Of a DNA stretch of 64,000 bases, positions 45,318 through 58,300 are shown piece by piece. Source of the stretch: Diadema setosum (taxonomy: Eukaryota; Echinodermata; Echinoidea; Diadematoida; Diadematidae); the NCBI RefSeq assembly GCF_964275005.1, contig NC_092685.1:12874571-12938570 (forward strand). Reading direction: 5' to 3'. The translations under genes and the position numbers were made by a program. Every line of letters starts with the position of its first letter. Position 1 is the stretch's first letter. The notes beneath the pieces were generated by a model, which saw nothing but the letters and a program-made list of their open reading frames with translations, did no database searches and had not been told where the DNA came from.

Positions 45318-47236
45318 ACCCTTGTGAAAGGATCAGAAAGAGACAGACGGATTAGGAGGGTTTTTTTCTTATTGAGTAGGGAGAGTTGTTTTTTCCTCCC
45401 CGTTTTATATGAATCTATTTACCTGTTTTAACTTCCACTTTCTTTCCTTTGTTCGACATGGATCTATCCTTTTTGATAAATTCTTCTTTCTCTTTGCTCT
45501 TCCTTTATACCTCAAGGCATCGAATGCTGCATTCAAACACGGCACGTCAAAGAGATTAGAGATAGAATTTTACCCTGTATCCAAACAGAAAGGAGTTCAG
45601 GGTTGCGACGTAACGCGCATGCTCGGAAGAAACTGCCCGTCGACGGTCCAATAGGCGAGAGACTTATCTCCGTGCCTTAACAGGCAGTATAACCAATGGG
45701 CTATTTTCGACGCACGGCGTCATGATACCTTAATGGTAACGTATTGTGACTCGTGCGCACAAGACAAGACATGCGATGCCCCCCCCCCCCTTTTTTTTCC
45801 GTCTGCTTAGCAGTTATTCTTGGCAATCTAAAGAAGGAAAAACATGCATAGACAAAAACAAAAACATACAAACAAGAAAACTAAATGCATAATGTCTTTT
45901 AGTGGTTAAAAGAATCGGGGAATGCCCTCTTTCTATTTTTCCACTGCCCCCCCCCCCCCCCCAGTTCCTTTCCCCCACCCGTCTCTCTCTCCCTATCACT
46001 TTCTCTTCCTTTCCCTCCTTCTGTGACCTCCGCCATATCTGTCTAAAATTATGATTATTTATGATACACATTGTGAGATTTTTTTTCCATAATATAGTTG
46101 CGATGACCTAGATAACAACTGCTTTTCATTCAATTGCACTTATTCTGGCATCGTTGGAACACGCACAGACACACGATTATAGACAGACACAAAGACACGC
46201 GCAGGCAGAGCATGCAGAGAAACAAAGAAATAATCAAACCTAATAATCTATGAAATTAAATTCGTTGACGCCCAACAGATTGCTATACTCCATTGAGGGG
46301 TATAATTTATCAAGTTTTATATTCTCATTTAGGGCAGAGAGAGAAAGAGAGAGAGAGAGAGAGGGAGGGGGGAGATAACACTGAATGTACAACCTGATAA
46401 AAATAGATGTGAATTGTGATATTTCCATAATATTTTGCAACAAATGCTTTCACGTTTCCCTCTTCCTCTCTCTGATGCCCTTCCTCACATTATCTTTAGA
46501 GATCTTATATGTATGGGTGAGATATCTGGAGCACCTAATTTTTCTTTTTGTCAACGCCCCCCCCCCCCCCAAAAAAAAAGGAGAGAATGAGAGAGAGAGA
46601 GAGAGAAAAAAAAAGAGAAGATGACGAGAAAAAAAAAATCCTCCAAAACATAGATTTGAAACATTATCCGCACTGTTCATTTGATGCGCCTTTCCTGAAT
46701 CCTCTGATAAAAAAAAAAATACGAATTCCATATCTTTGTTTACAATGTCATAGCCTCTCGGTGTTGTAAATCGACTGCGTTGATGTGACGTCTGATGAGA
46801 TGTGATCCAATGAGAGGTATGATTACATTGATCTGGCTTGTTTTCTTTCCTTCAATGTTATATCATATTCATACGGTGCTTTCGTTTTTGCACACTTGTT
46901 TTCCCAGCCTGTATATAGCTTCCGACAATCTATGTTGTACTTGCAAATAGATCCGATATCGGAGGAAGTGACCAAATGCCAGAGTTATCGCACCATCTGC
47001 TGTTAGTTTTGCTTTCTGCCTCTCCCATAGTGTCTTCAAGAGACGTGATGCTGTAGACATGTTGGACAACTAACCGTCAGCTGAACATGAGGACGTCATT
47101 CCCGTCCTATATGACTACGAGACCGTGTATGCAATAACCTATGACTCAGTGTAACGACAAAGCTTCGTAGTAAGTTTCGAATCAAAAAGTCCCTCACGTA
47201 ATATATTGTACATGCTTCTGGAAGTTTACGGATGTA
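45318..47236. other. intergenic, homopolymer-rich
   Basis: It has C/T run junctions at 45778-45797, a C run at 45946-45961, (GA)n at 46335-46372, and a C-run/A-run junction at 46557-46578 followed by (GA)n and A runs. No exon is supported. Confidence 0.5.
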
Positions 47237-47250
47237 ATAATTATGATAAC

Positions 47251-47281
<31 letters not shown>

Positions 47282-47313
47282 CATGTAATGATAATAATAA
47301 TAATGATAATAAT

Positions 47314-47373
<60 letters not shown>
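47237..47373. repeat. (GATAAT)n and (CAT)n array
   Basis: GATAAT-type repeats on the + strand switch to about 15 CAT units, so the two halves are partly complementary and could pair. Confidence 0.92.
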
Positions 47374-48138
47374 TATAATGATTGACCGACGTATCCGAGA
47401 TCGAATACACAATGTCACGCCAAAATCTCTGTCCATCATTAGTGTTGTGTGTCAGCTACAGATATAGCCAAAATATACGATCAAACACAATAGTCATGAC
47501 ACACGCATATACAATTTGTATGCATAGCCGGCCTATTCGTTAACGAAATAATTAGTGCAAGGCACTCTTTTTAACATTTTGAGTGTTATAGATTGAAAAT
47601 AAAGTAAACTTTCACAACCGGTACGTACAAGGTGCATTGCTTCACTGTGAATGATCGCTAATAATGAAAGCTTTCGAGGTATAGTGACCAAACGTGTCAT
47701 CGCTGAAAGTGAGGGCTGAGCTATTTCAATTCCCCACCACCCACACGATGGTGCAGAAAATGACGTTGCTAGGGAGTTTGTTGGCTTGGTATGTGTCAGC
47801 AAGAAACCACTAAAGCATACCCCTGAACTACCCCCCCCCTCCCCACCCGAGAAAAAAAGATAAAAATCGTATTTGTCAGATCTATGCAAAAGGGAGATAA
47901 TCATTTGGCGTTGATACTAGTAACACATGCACCTACACATGTATGCAAGTATAAGATTTGAAAGAAAACGTAGTAAAATTAACCATGAGCGTGCTGCAGC
48001 AACAACGGAAAGGACATTGCGCAATATTTTCTTTGTGATATCGAATTGTTCCCTTCTTTTTTACGCGCAATATAAGCGAGTGATGTGATCCTCGACATCT
48101 AATCCCAAGTCCTCGGTCTGCTGTTGACAGCGTTGTGT
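47374..48138. other. intergenic, nothing recognised
   Basis: A C run at 47830-47840 lies beside an A run. There is no gene. Confidence 0.45.
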
Positions 48139-48362
48139 GTAACAGATGATGATGATAAGGATGATGATAATGATAATAATGATGATGATAATAACACATT
48201 TACATAGCGCATTTTCCATGAAGGTACATGTTCAAATGCGCTTTACCATTGGATCATTGATGAAACAAGTGAGTTTTTAGATGTTTCTTGAAGATGATGA
48301 GAGACTATTGGTTGCGACGAGTTTGGGGCAGTTGATTCCACAGTTTGGGAGCAGCAGATGAA
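48139..48362. mobile_element. retroposon-tail-like repeat
   Basis: GATGATGATAA repeats lead into ACACATTTACATAGCGC, AAATGCGCTTTACC, GTGAGTTTTTAGATG, and TGGGGCAGTTGATTCCACAG. The order resembles common animal LINE/SINE 3' regions. A related copy follows at 48775. Confidence 0.5.
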
Positions 48363-48619
48363 AATGATAAGCATTAGATATCATTTAAAGCGCGTAATGC
48401 TGTGTTTGTACTTACTAATACAGCGGACTACACTCCTCATTAGTTGCCTTCAGAATAGAACAGGTTTGCAATCAGGAAAATTAAAAATAGGAGGGAGAGA
48501 GCCGAAAAGAAGCAACCACGCAACACATTCACATCGAATCACGCAATGTCTTTGCAATGGCGATGACTCACTTTTTCATTTTCTTTTTGACATAGAATTG
48601 ATCTAACGCTTATGATACC

Positions 48620-48651
48620 ATACTTGATACTTGATACTTGATACTTGATAA
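48620..48651. repeat. (ATACTTG)n heptamer repeat
   Basis: About four ATACTTG units run in tandem. Confidence 0.9.
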
Positions 48652-48774
48652 GGTTATCCCTCTCGAAACTCCAAGAAGCTACGCTGGGATGAACTATTAC
48701 ATGTTAAGAGGAAGTGTCGTGTTGCTGACATCTCATCTACAATAACAGACCATGCGCTGCGCGAGTAAAATCTG

Positions 48775-48920
48775 GATAATGATGATGATGAAACAGCGTT
48801 TAGATAGCGCCGTTTATCTGTATAGAAACATTCAAAGGCGCCCGGCTCCCACAATGTGTCACACATCATTCACAAAGTTGCTAGAAAAGATAAGTCTTCA
48901 GTTCAGATTTGAAGGTATTG
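48775..48920. mobile_element. second retroposon-tail-like repeat
   Basis: ATGATGATGAAACAGCGTTT, then AGATAGCGCCGTTTATCTG, CAAAGGCGC and AGTCTTCAGTTCAGATTTG appear in the same order as in the copy at 48139. Confidence 0.45.
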
Positions 48921-48957
48921 AGGTTGTTACAATTCATTAGTTACGATACATGTTGCT

Positions 48958-49495
48958 TTAAAGGAAACCAAAGCTCTATCCTATAACATAATAAATGTGG
49001 ATTTAGTGAAAGCAGTAATATTAGAAGAACACATCAGTGAAAGGTTGACGAAAATCAGACTAGCGATTCAGAAGTTACGAATTTTTAAACTTTCAGTACC
49101 GCCATCGCTGGATAAGAAAAACTACTACATTTCATGACGTCATTACGGGCAATAATATAAAGAAAATACAAAGAAAATTCAATAGTATTTTCACTTTTCT
49201 AGCATTAGGAAAGCGCATTAATAGGGAGCACGGGAATAATATTACTCTTAAATAACAAATCAATGGAATGTGTACTTTTTATGAAAATGACAATTTTTAT
49301 GGCATTCTCTTTTTGATATCGTTGTCGAAATGACGTTAGGAAATGTACTAGTCTCCTTATCCAACAATGGCGGTGTCGAAATTAAAAAAAAAAATGCATA
49401 ACTTTTTAGTTCATTGTCCGATTTTCCTCAAATTTTCACTCATGTGTTTTATTAATATTGCTGCTTTTACTCAATTCTCATATATTTCGTCTCTG
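48958..49495. mobile_element. foldback element, family E
   Basis: The left end is TTAAAGGAAACC. AGTGAAAGCAGTAATATTA, AACACATCAGTGAAA, GAAAATCAGAC and CCGCCATCGCTGGATAAG on the left (49007-49120) recur inverted on the right (49310-49475). The TTAAAGG start resembles families A-C. The right terminus is not clean, so its end is approximate. Confidence 0.7.
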
Positions 49496-50833
49496 GAGAT
49501 TCAGGAGGCGGCAAAAAATTTAGGATGCAATACATGACGGCGCAACGATGCTTTTCACATGACGACGAAATAAAAGCATTTGGTCAGGATGACGATAAGA
49601 ACAGGACAAATGTAGGAACTAATAGGCAATATTTACAATAGCAGGATGAGTTGCTGATTGTCATTACGATAAACCAACGCGAAGGCATCCGGGTATCGTG
49701 GACATCATGGGATCTGCTAGGAAAAGTTTTAATGCTACGTCCCTCTTATTGGATTTCACTGGTCATCGCCACATCAGCTCTGTCATCTGATTGAACAACG
49801 ACTGCGTCATGCTTTGTGCTAACAGGACATCGATGGAGAATGCAAGGTACTTTCCAAAATGACCATCACAACTAGCCTGATGTGCATTTGACGTAAACTA
49901 TTAATGTCTAATTCACTGTTTGGTTTTGAATAGTTTGTAATCGTTCATGATTGCACACACTTCCTTCTTAACATCTGTTAGTGTGAATTTGAAGTAAGCT
50001 TGCAAGGTTGCTGACGTCAGTTTGGACTTTTAAATAGGTATTTTTTTGAACTCGCAATCATTTGAAAGATGTTCGGAGAACGTCACTTGACTTTGGTAAA
50101 TGATTAGAAAAAAAATAGGACCATAGGGCAACAAACAATTAACTGAAGCGAAAGATTTCTGCATCAACACTTATCGGAATTTAATGAGCAAGGAGACCCA
50201 TGATGATGCTTAGGTCTGTAATGCTGTGAGGCTTACGGTTCACATGTCCATGTAATGATATAGTACATGTGTATGTAGGTATATATAGGCTTGTGTGTAT
50301 GTTATGTTATATCATAACTATATATATGTGTGTGTGTGTGCGGGTGGGAATGCATACATATGCATACATATAGGCCTCTATATTGAAATATCTACATGTG
50401 TGCAGGTGAATGTTACTGTTGTATGCCAACTAATATTTCATACTCAATCAGCACGATTGTATGTCACATTAACATAATTTATGACATCAGTGCCCGCAGG
50501 CGATCGTATACCTGCGAGATGCTTTTCCATTTTGGCATCGCTCTTTTCCCGCGTAAAGCCACAATGCCAGTCAGAAGACCTCGGCGGTGCGGAATCTCCT
50601 CGCCCGCTGACCAGTACCCATACATGGCGATGGGGAAATTAACGAAGCGGTGAATGAGTCATCAGCGACAAAAATAACACGACGTCGTTCCGCAGTCACG
50701 ATCACAATCGCCTCAGTGGATCTTACCACGTAGCATCATCAAGCTCCGTATAGACTGAGCTTATGGTAGATTGCAGACAGTAATACAGCAAGGTGCTTAT
50801 CGTCTGCTTCGGAGAGGTCTTTTTGTGGTGATT
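49496..50833. other. intergenic
   Basis: No exon is firmly supported. A GC-richer patch at 50490-50655 is open on the + strand, ending with RRPRRCGISSPADQYPYMAM-like text, but I see no splice or start evidence. Confidence 0.4.
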
Positions 50834-50921
50834 TTTTTTTTTTTTTTTTTTTTTTTGCAGTTGCTTCTTCTTCTTCTTCTTCTTCTTCTTCTTCTTCTTC
50901 TTCTTCTTCTTCTTCTTCTTC
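50834..50921. repeat. T run followed by (CTT)n
   Basis: About 23 T, a short spacer, then about 18 CTT units. Confidence 0.95.
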
Positions 50922-53540
50922 TCTTCTAATGGCAATTGCCTGCATTACATTCTTTTCCCTCGTATCTCACACATTTTGTACATATCATGTAGATAATGAT
51001 ATCATAATACATTTATACAACTTTTTTTTTCAAAAGAAAAAAAAAATCATTTGCACTTGGTTCAAAAGAAGCGGAAAAAAAGTCTGGTGTATTAAAAAAG
51101 CAAACCGATCCTACACGTATGTTTTCCTGGCTTTATACATAGATATTGAACAACCCTTTTAATCTCTTCATTGCCTTGATGTGCATTTAGCATGCACTGC
51201 CGTTTCCTGCACTAAATCAAAATAGTGTTAGCATTCGTTACAATCAACACGAACTACTCTTTAAAAAACAGAATTTAGTGAGTCTTGAATCTGCCCAACT
51301 GTAGTTGAATCTAGATATTTCTCTTCTGATGTCAGTATGCCGCAAATGCTCCCTCACCTCAACGTCAAATCTTATGTTAGTTTAACCATGTGGAAAAGGA
51401 CAATTTTTGTCGAGGAAGTCGAGCGATTAAGTTCATGCATGGCGTCACAAACAAAATTTTATTCATGACTTCCTTCGACGTTCTTCCGGTTTAGGTGAGG
51501 CGCTCTTCAGAGTCTCCTACGAGAAATGGACGAGTTGATGTCATCAGTCTTGACCGCCGAGTTCAGAGCTTTCCTGGTTTCTCCGATGAGCCTTTATGTT
51601 TGCCAGATGGGATTGGCTTGTTTCCACAATATTATGCATGCTGTATGGGGGGGGGGGGGGGGGGGTGGGGAGTGTACAGAGGAGAAATTAAAGGGGAGAG
51701 GAGGTATGTATAATAGATAGATCAAGTCAGATGTAACAACAATTATGCATTACATACAGATTGAGAGAATTATATCACGATAAAGATTGATGAAGAGATA
51801 AATCAATAGATTTTACATATAAAGATAGGAAATGGCTGTACAGATTAATAATTATGTAACTCATAATAATAACAACAATAATAATATAATTGTTAATTAT
51901 ATTGATAATTATGACGGAAATGGCAATTAGAGAGAGTGTATATAAATATATATATACATATATTTGACAGAAAAAGAACGGAGAAGGAATATAAGGAGAA
52001 TATAGAAAGATTGGTTATCTCTGCAAGCATCGAAGGATCAAACTTTCTTTTGAAGGTAATTGAATGAATAGTTGATTGTGGAGTAATATGCATACACAAT
52101 ATTTGTTTGAATCATTTGGAGTTCATTTAAACTTGTATTCTCTCTCTATTGAGCAATTTGTGCTTTTATCACAATGCATCTCATACTCAGATCATATTTA
52201 TTATGTTTGTTTATCTGCTTTCATCGTAGTCGCGCAATATGGGCACATAATGTATCTGAAAAACCAAATAGGAAGCTTCATGATTATACTACAATGTAGT
52301 ACCTTTGTAAAACTGTAGTTTAACATAATCATTGCATACAATCAATATTCTTTATTATTAACATTTTGTTCTGCACCGACATACGTGAGACTCACTGCAT
52401 ATAGCGACAAGCAAGCATCTAAAAATGAAAAAGAAAAAAAAATGAAGGAACCCCAGAGAATGATGGCATACAAGATACAGCCTTTAACAAAGGGAGTCGA
52501 AGAAATTTCGGCCTGACATACCACACCAATCCACTTTCCGATGCTTGAAGCAGTACAGTTAAACGAACTAACGCTGGCAGTAAAAGAAATAAGGACGCGA
52601 CAGGAGTACAATGTATACATCAATGACACCAGATTTTTATACTGTGATTATAATAATGTGCTGATTCCTTGCAAAGATGATAGGATTTTACTTTCTTTAA
52701 GATTAAAATTCGTTATATCTAACTAAACTTTTGTCAAGTTGAAAGGGAACAAAGGCGATCATTTCGTAAATCCCGTACGAATGAGGAAATGCAAGTATCG
52801 CTGCCACTATCATTATGCATGAGTAATAAAGAATCCAGAGGGGAATTTTCTTACATGGCCCTGTTGCTTGTGTGTCAAGAGCACCAGCTATTTTTGTTTT
52901 CATTTGTTTTGTTTAGTTTCTGTATTGTATTGATTTTTTGAAATTATATTCCTTTGTCCATTCATTTGCCCTTACCAAGTCCAAAGTATATTTCACTTCT
53001 GTTGCTGCTTTGGAGCAGTGTGTATATTTGCAGGCAGATACAGTATAGTGAAAGAAGGTGGGAAAGATTAAAGATAGAAGAACTGAAAACACAGATGCAT
53101 GAAACACGCGGTGCATATTAAACTCAGGGAAGTGGTATTTTATTTATTTTCATTTCATTTATTCATTTTCGTTTTTGTTCAACAAAGAATACAAGCGTTC
53201 AAAACATGCTAAAAGGGGTTATATAGATATCATTCATCTCAAAATATAGAATAATCACGCAAAATAGCCTGTGAAGTCAAGATGCATGATATTTACAAAA
53301 TAATGTTAACAATGGAGGGGAGTTAGCTATGAAAGAAAGCTTGTAATATGCATTCGCCTCAAAACCATTATTAATAAGGGTAATACAGAAAAAAAATGTT
53401 GGCCACATTATTAAAAGGCGCAAGGTGAAATTCATAAAAAAAATTTAGCGCAAAAAACAACAAAGAAACACAGTACGAAATTATTGTTTGAAGATCATGA
53501 ACAATTGTGTTCAACTGTCAGTTAAATCTACATAAGAAAA

Positions 53541-53544
<4 letters not shown>
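50922..53544. other. intergenic
   Basis: It has a G run of about 20 at 51646-51665 and scattered A/T runs. No gene is recognised. Confidence 0.45.

Positions 53545-53581
<37 letters not shown>
53545..53581. repeat. (TA)n microsatellite
   Basis: It has about 18 TA units. Confidence 0.93.
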
Positions 53582-53582
<1 letters not shown>

Positions 53583-55217
53583 CATAAACCGGTGACTAAA
53601 AATGAGGAGCATAAAATGACTTCAGCAAGTGCAACCAAAAAACTATCTAAGAAAGGACCTACTCTGCATACTAATAAAGGCAGATGTACTGATGTCTGTG
53701 CAATCCACTGGGTCAATTATGATGTCATTGTTATTCATCGCGAACAAAAGAACCATCTCCACTCGGGTTGGTCTCTCCGTTATCTCTCCGTCTACCTTAA
53801 TGAGCAACGGTTTGCGCATCGAATAGGTTGACGATTTCCCGGTTTACCACGAAAGAAAAAGCCACGCAGGAGAGCATAAAATTGATAGGCAAATGGGAGA
53901 AGGTCTTTACTCACGTGTCATGAGTCACAAAGATTAAGTACAACGTGGATATAAAGCGTTATTCCCAGTACTGACATATTATGTATGATACAAATCAATA
54001 AGTAAATGTATATTATATACATACATGTTCCTGAGGGGGGCACTCATAACGTCACTCCTTGCGTACGTCATCTTTCATGTCTTTAGCCCCCTTTAGTGCC
54101 AATTATCACGCGTACAAAGTGGTCTATAGTGCCAATGTCATGGGTATTCGAAAATGGAACAATTATTGCCTCCTTTACAATAAATCTCCATTTTGACTGC
54201 TTTCATTTAGTTGTGGCCTCATGGTTATCATAGTTGTTTGTATCTACATGATTCGAATCTGTTATTTTGCAAGCTGTTTATGGGGCATTTCTTTTTGTGC
54301 GTGAATAAATAGCGTCTAATATGATGAATTATTGCTAAGTATTATGAAATATGATATATTAAGAAAATTATGCTTTGACTTGATTTCATTAAAGTGCTAT
54401 CATGTATTTAGTGGGACTGCAAATAGTTTGCACTCACTGACAACTGTGGATAAGGGACAAAAAGAATCAAAGTTACTGTTTACCATTGGGAGCAGTGATT
54501 AAAAAAAAAAATGTGCGAGTTTACATATTTAATGCATATGTGTAGATCAGTTGTATCACAAAACATCCTACCATACAAAAATTCGCAATAAAGCCTAAAA
54601 TATAAGGAGATATCATTACTTTTCTCAATAAACCATAACTGTAGACGGTTTATTCTAGAAACAATTTCATTATAAGTATTGTTTACATTATGTATATTTA
54701 CCAATACTTGAAATTGTCTATACTGATTAATATTTTTACATTGGTTGTTTCTATCTTTAACTCACATTTTAGAACTATTTTGAAGCAGTAAGGCTGGGTT
54801 TTTGTTTTATCTGCAAAATGGTAAATAATGGCTTCAATTAGAACAACAGTCCTCCGAAGTCCTGGTCCTGGCAAGTCTTGGTCCTCGGTAGCCACACAAT
54901 CATCAATAATAATTATGTGTCAAAAGCAGAGAAGTGGAAAGACAATACATCATTATGTAAATCTGCCATGGATAGTACCCGATCGCTTGTCCACTATACT
55001 TATCTCACGATTTTTAATGATTTTACTTAACCCCCAAACACCACAAGCCATCCGTTATTAGCCCCGATTTTACTTGTAAATACATTTTAATGCGTCTTGG
55101 TAAAGTATAAAATGTATACATTCTGTCAAATCGCATGTCTACATCTTAAATGATACGTGTGAAAGCTGTTTTAGTTTAGTTTTGTTTTGTTGTGTTTTGT
55201 TTTGCTGTTTTGCTTTA
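53582..55217. other. intergenic, nothing recognised
   Basis: It is AT-rich throughout. There is no splice-flanked exon and no repeat family found elsewhere in the window. Confidence 0.45.
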
Positions 55218-55262
55218 ATGTGATGATGATGCTGCTGCTGCTGCTGATGATGATCATGAGGT

Positions 55263-55321
<59 letters not shown>

Positions 55322-55350
55322 CCGATGATGATGATGATGGTGGTGGTTGT
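55218..55350. repeat. (GAT)n array with GCT and GGT ends
   Basis: About 20 pure GAT units have GCT units before and GTG/GTT units after, giving long artificial open frames on both strands. Confidence 0.95.
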
Positions 55351-58300
55351 TATTGTGGTTGTTTTTGTTTTTGTTGTTGTTGTTATCAGATTTTCGGGCA
55401 CTACAAGGATGAGTGTTGCTTGTCAGTCAACAATATTCATGATAAAGATCAAGATCTGAGGCACCGACTGAATGCACGAACGGACCAGTAATCATTCCTC
55501 CCTTTTCTCTTCTCCGCGTGACATTAAAATGTCCATAAACAAAGATGACCTCGAAGAGTACAGCTCTTCTATGAGTCTAATCTTCTAGATAGCCACAATT
55601 ATGCATCTATATCAGAATGCATGTTCTTTGTCGGGTATTTATTACCACCCTGAGGTAATAATTATGTACAAATTGTAAAGTGCTTTTCGATATTTGGTGA
55701 CTGTTTGCATGTTGTTGTGTTCAATCAGCCATATCCCAGTGAACCAAGGCGTATCCATGTTTACACAGCGCCATGTGTTCCATCTGCTTAATTGCAAAAG
55801 AATAAAAAAAAAAAGATAAGATAATAATAGGAAATCAAGGACATCATGTCATGTTTTGAGGGGTAATCCCCGTGTCAGTCTACACGGGCTACACCTAGGA
55901 ACTCGAGAAACCGTCACAACAAACTGTAGTCTTTCGCAACTCGCTTGACATTTCAGACAATTACTTTCCTCTTTTTCACTTCCTTTTGCTCTCTGAGAGT
56001 AGCGATGGATGGTGCCAATATAAGGGTTCTGTTTCTTTTAAAGAGAATGGAACGTGCTGTACACTCACATCAATGGCAGGGATTGTGACAAGTTCATACT
56101 CAACTCTCGGTTGAGTGTTTCATGTCATAAGTGTTCGCTTTGAGCATTAAAAGGCCGTCTGTATTATAGCAGGACAGGAAAAGAAGGAAGTTTCGATATT
56201 TAGTTTACTATCATATAGGTTTAACACAACAGACTTGTGCGAGGAACAATGTAGATGATCAATGAAAAAGCTTACAATTGTTTCAGTTGAACAATAATGC
56301 GTCTCATATACACTCCTCAACCGAACGCACCGTCAATCTGTTCTGTGAACATTTAAACGAACTTTTTTTTTTATTTGCATTTAACTGAATCGTACGATCC
56401 TATGCTATTTATGAAAACCTATCCCAAAGACATTGCCTAAAGATCAGTAGGTTGTTTCCCGCTGCTTTCGCCGGAGTAGAATTTGCTCGATATAAACACC
56501 CATTTAATAATCTTCGTGACACTATCGGTTAACCTTTAGAATGTATTCAAATCCCCAACTCATGAAAATCTGCTTCCCATTCACAAATAAACTATAGATG
56601 CCCACATTTTCTATATTACTTTATCTATCGCGTGCTACGAATGGAATATATTCCGTTGAACCGTGACTATGGACTTTGCTCTCATTGAAGAAAGCATGCA
56701 TTAAAAGGTAAATCAACAATGCTACCTCCTCCCCCCCCCCCCCCAGCACACACACACACACAAACACACATTCCCCATCCATGCTTTTTGATATCAGCGG
56801 CTGATGCGTGTGCATCAGGTAAGCAGGTCTGGATATATATAACAAAGGATCATGATGATCGGGGGTATTTTCCTGTCCCATAAGATGGCGTTGGTAAACA
56901 GAGGCAAGGTACAGCGTGACTGTGGAGTCACGTTGTTGCAGATACGAGGCACGCATTTATGGCGATGTTCCTGCACTCTTCGCTTTCTTTATAGAAAAAA
57001 AAAAATAAAAACTATGTCACTGACACAGTCTAGTTTCATCGTGTTCATGCTTATTTTTTGTTTTATGTCTTATTTCATCCAGCAAGTACTGACAATTAAT
57101 TTTTGGCAATACGTTTCATCACATCAGGTGGATGTTGGGTTGCTATCTTGCTCTGGTTTTGATGATCTTCTCTATAGTTCGAGGTGTGTTCAAGTTGGCT
57201 TTTACTGATGAGTAGAGCAAAACCACCAGAAGAGTTGAAACTTCATCAAAATCGGACCGAAAGTTGAAGAATTTTCACATGTTTTCACGAGAGAGCGATA
57301 TTAGTTATAGTTATAACCGAATGTACATATTATAATCTAATCAGGTGGTGATGCCATCCTGGCCCCAGAAGTTACAATTGCCATTGCAATATCATTGACC
57401 AAAATCATGATATGGTAATCATTCGCGATATTATTTTTTCCTTTTTTTGTGCTTAGGTCAGTATGTTCATGGCAGCCTAATATTCTCAGTTGATTATACA
57501 ATGTGTCGATCATTGTGACCGAGTCACTTATCTGTGAATAGGCGAAGAATGAAACAAAAAGAATAACAACAAATCATGATTTTCTTATCGTACGTCCAAT
57601 TTCAATGAAACTTCCAACATAAACTGTTCGACTGTCAACTTGGAACATAATTATGCAGTGGAGCTGCAACAGAATTATCTGTAACGATACAATATATAAT
57701 ACAGAACGTAAAAATGTTTGCAATGGGCGTCATGTCCCTCGCAACTTCCCCAGTGCGAAGGTATGTTGTCCTTTCACAGAAAAAGAGGCACATATATAGA
57801 AATATTGACGCTCTTAGCGATTTGTTCGAAATGGAAAGTCCCTATATGAGAACTGCGTTGCTTAATGTTTCGTGCTACTGTTTTGCATCTATATTAAATT
57901 TTTGAAAAGCGATTTTGATTTCAAACCCCGTCATTATAAACACAGAATAGCGATTAAAATGTCAATACGGAAGAACGTGCAGGTGTGAGTGCGCAGGGTA
58001 GTTGTTGTCTGTCTGTCTGTTTGTCTGTCTGTATTTCTCTATACGAGGTGAATGTATATGTGTGTGCATACATACGTGTGTATGTGTGTGGGTGTTTGCA
58101 ATAATGGGCGTGTGTGCGTTCAGTGCGTTATGTGTGCATGTGTTAAAGATGACACGTGGAGGGGGTAACAATTAAGGAGGGGGTGTTGCCGATAACGTCA
58201 CCATAGGGAAGTCCCGGTAAATATAATAAGTATAAGAATCGCGATGCACATATCGTTATATTTTTCGTTATTCTTCGCTTGATCTCGAAGCCCCACCCTT

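Noticed and set aside
50490-50655. Arg/Pro-rich + strand open patch
   Set aside because: It is short and without start context or neighbours. It could be chance in a GC-richer patch.
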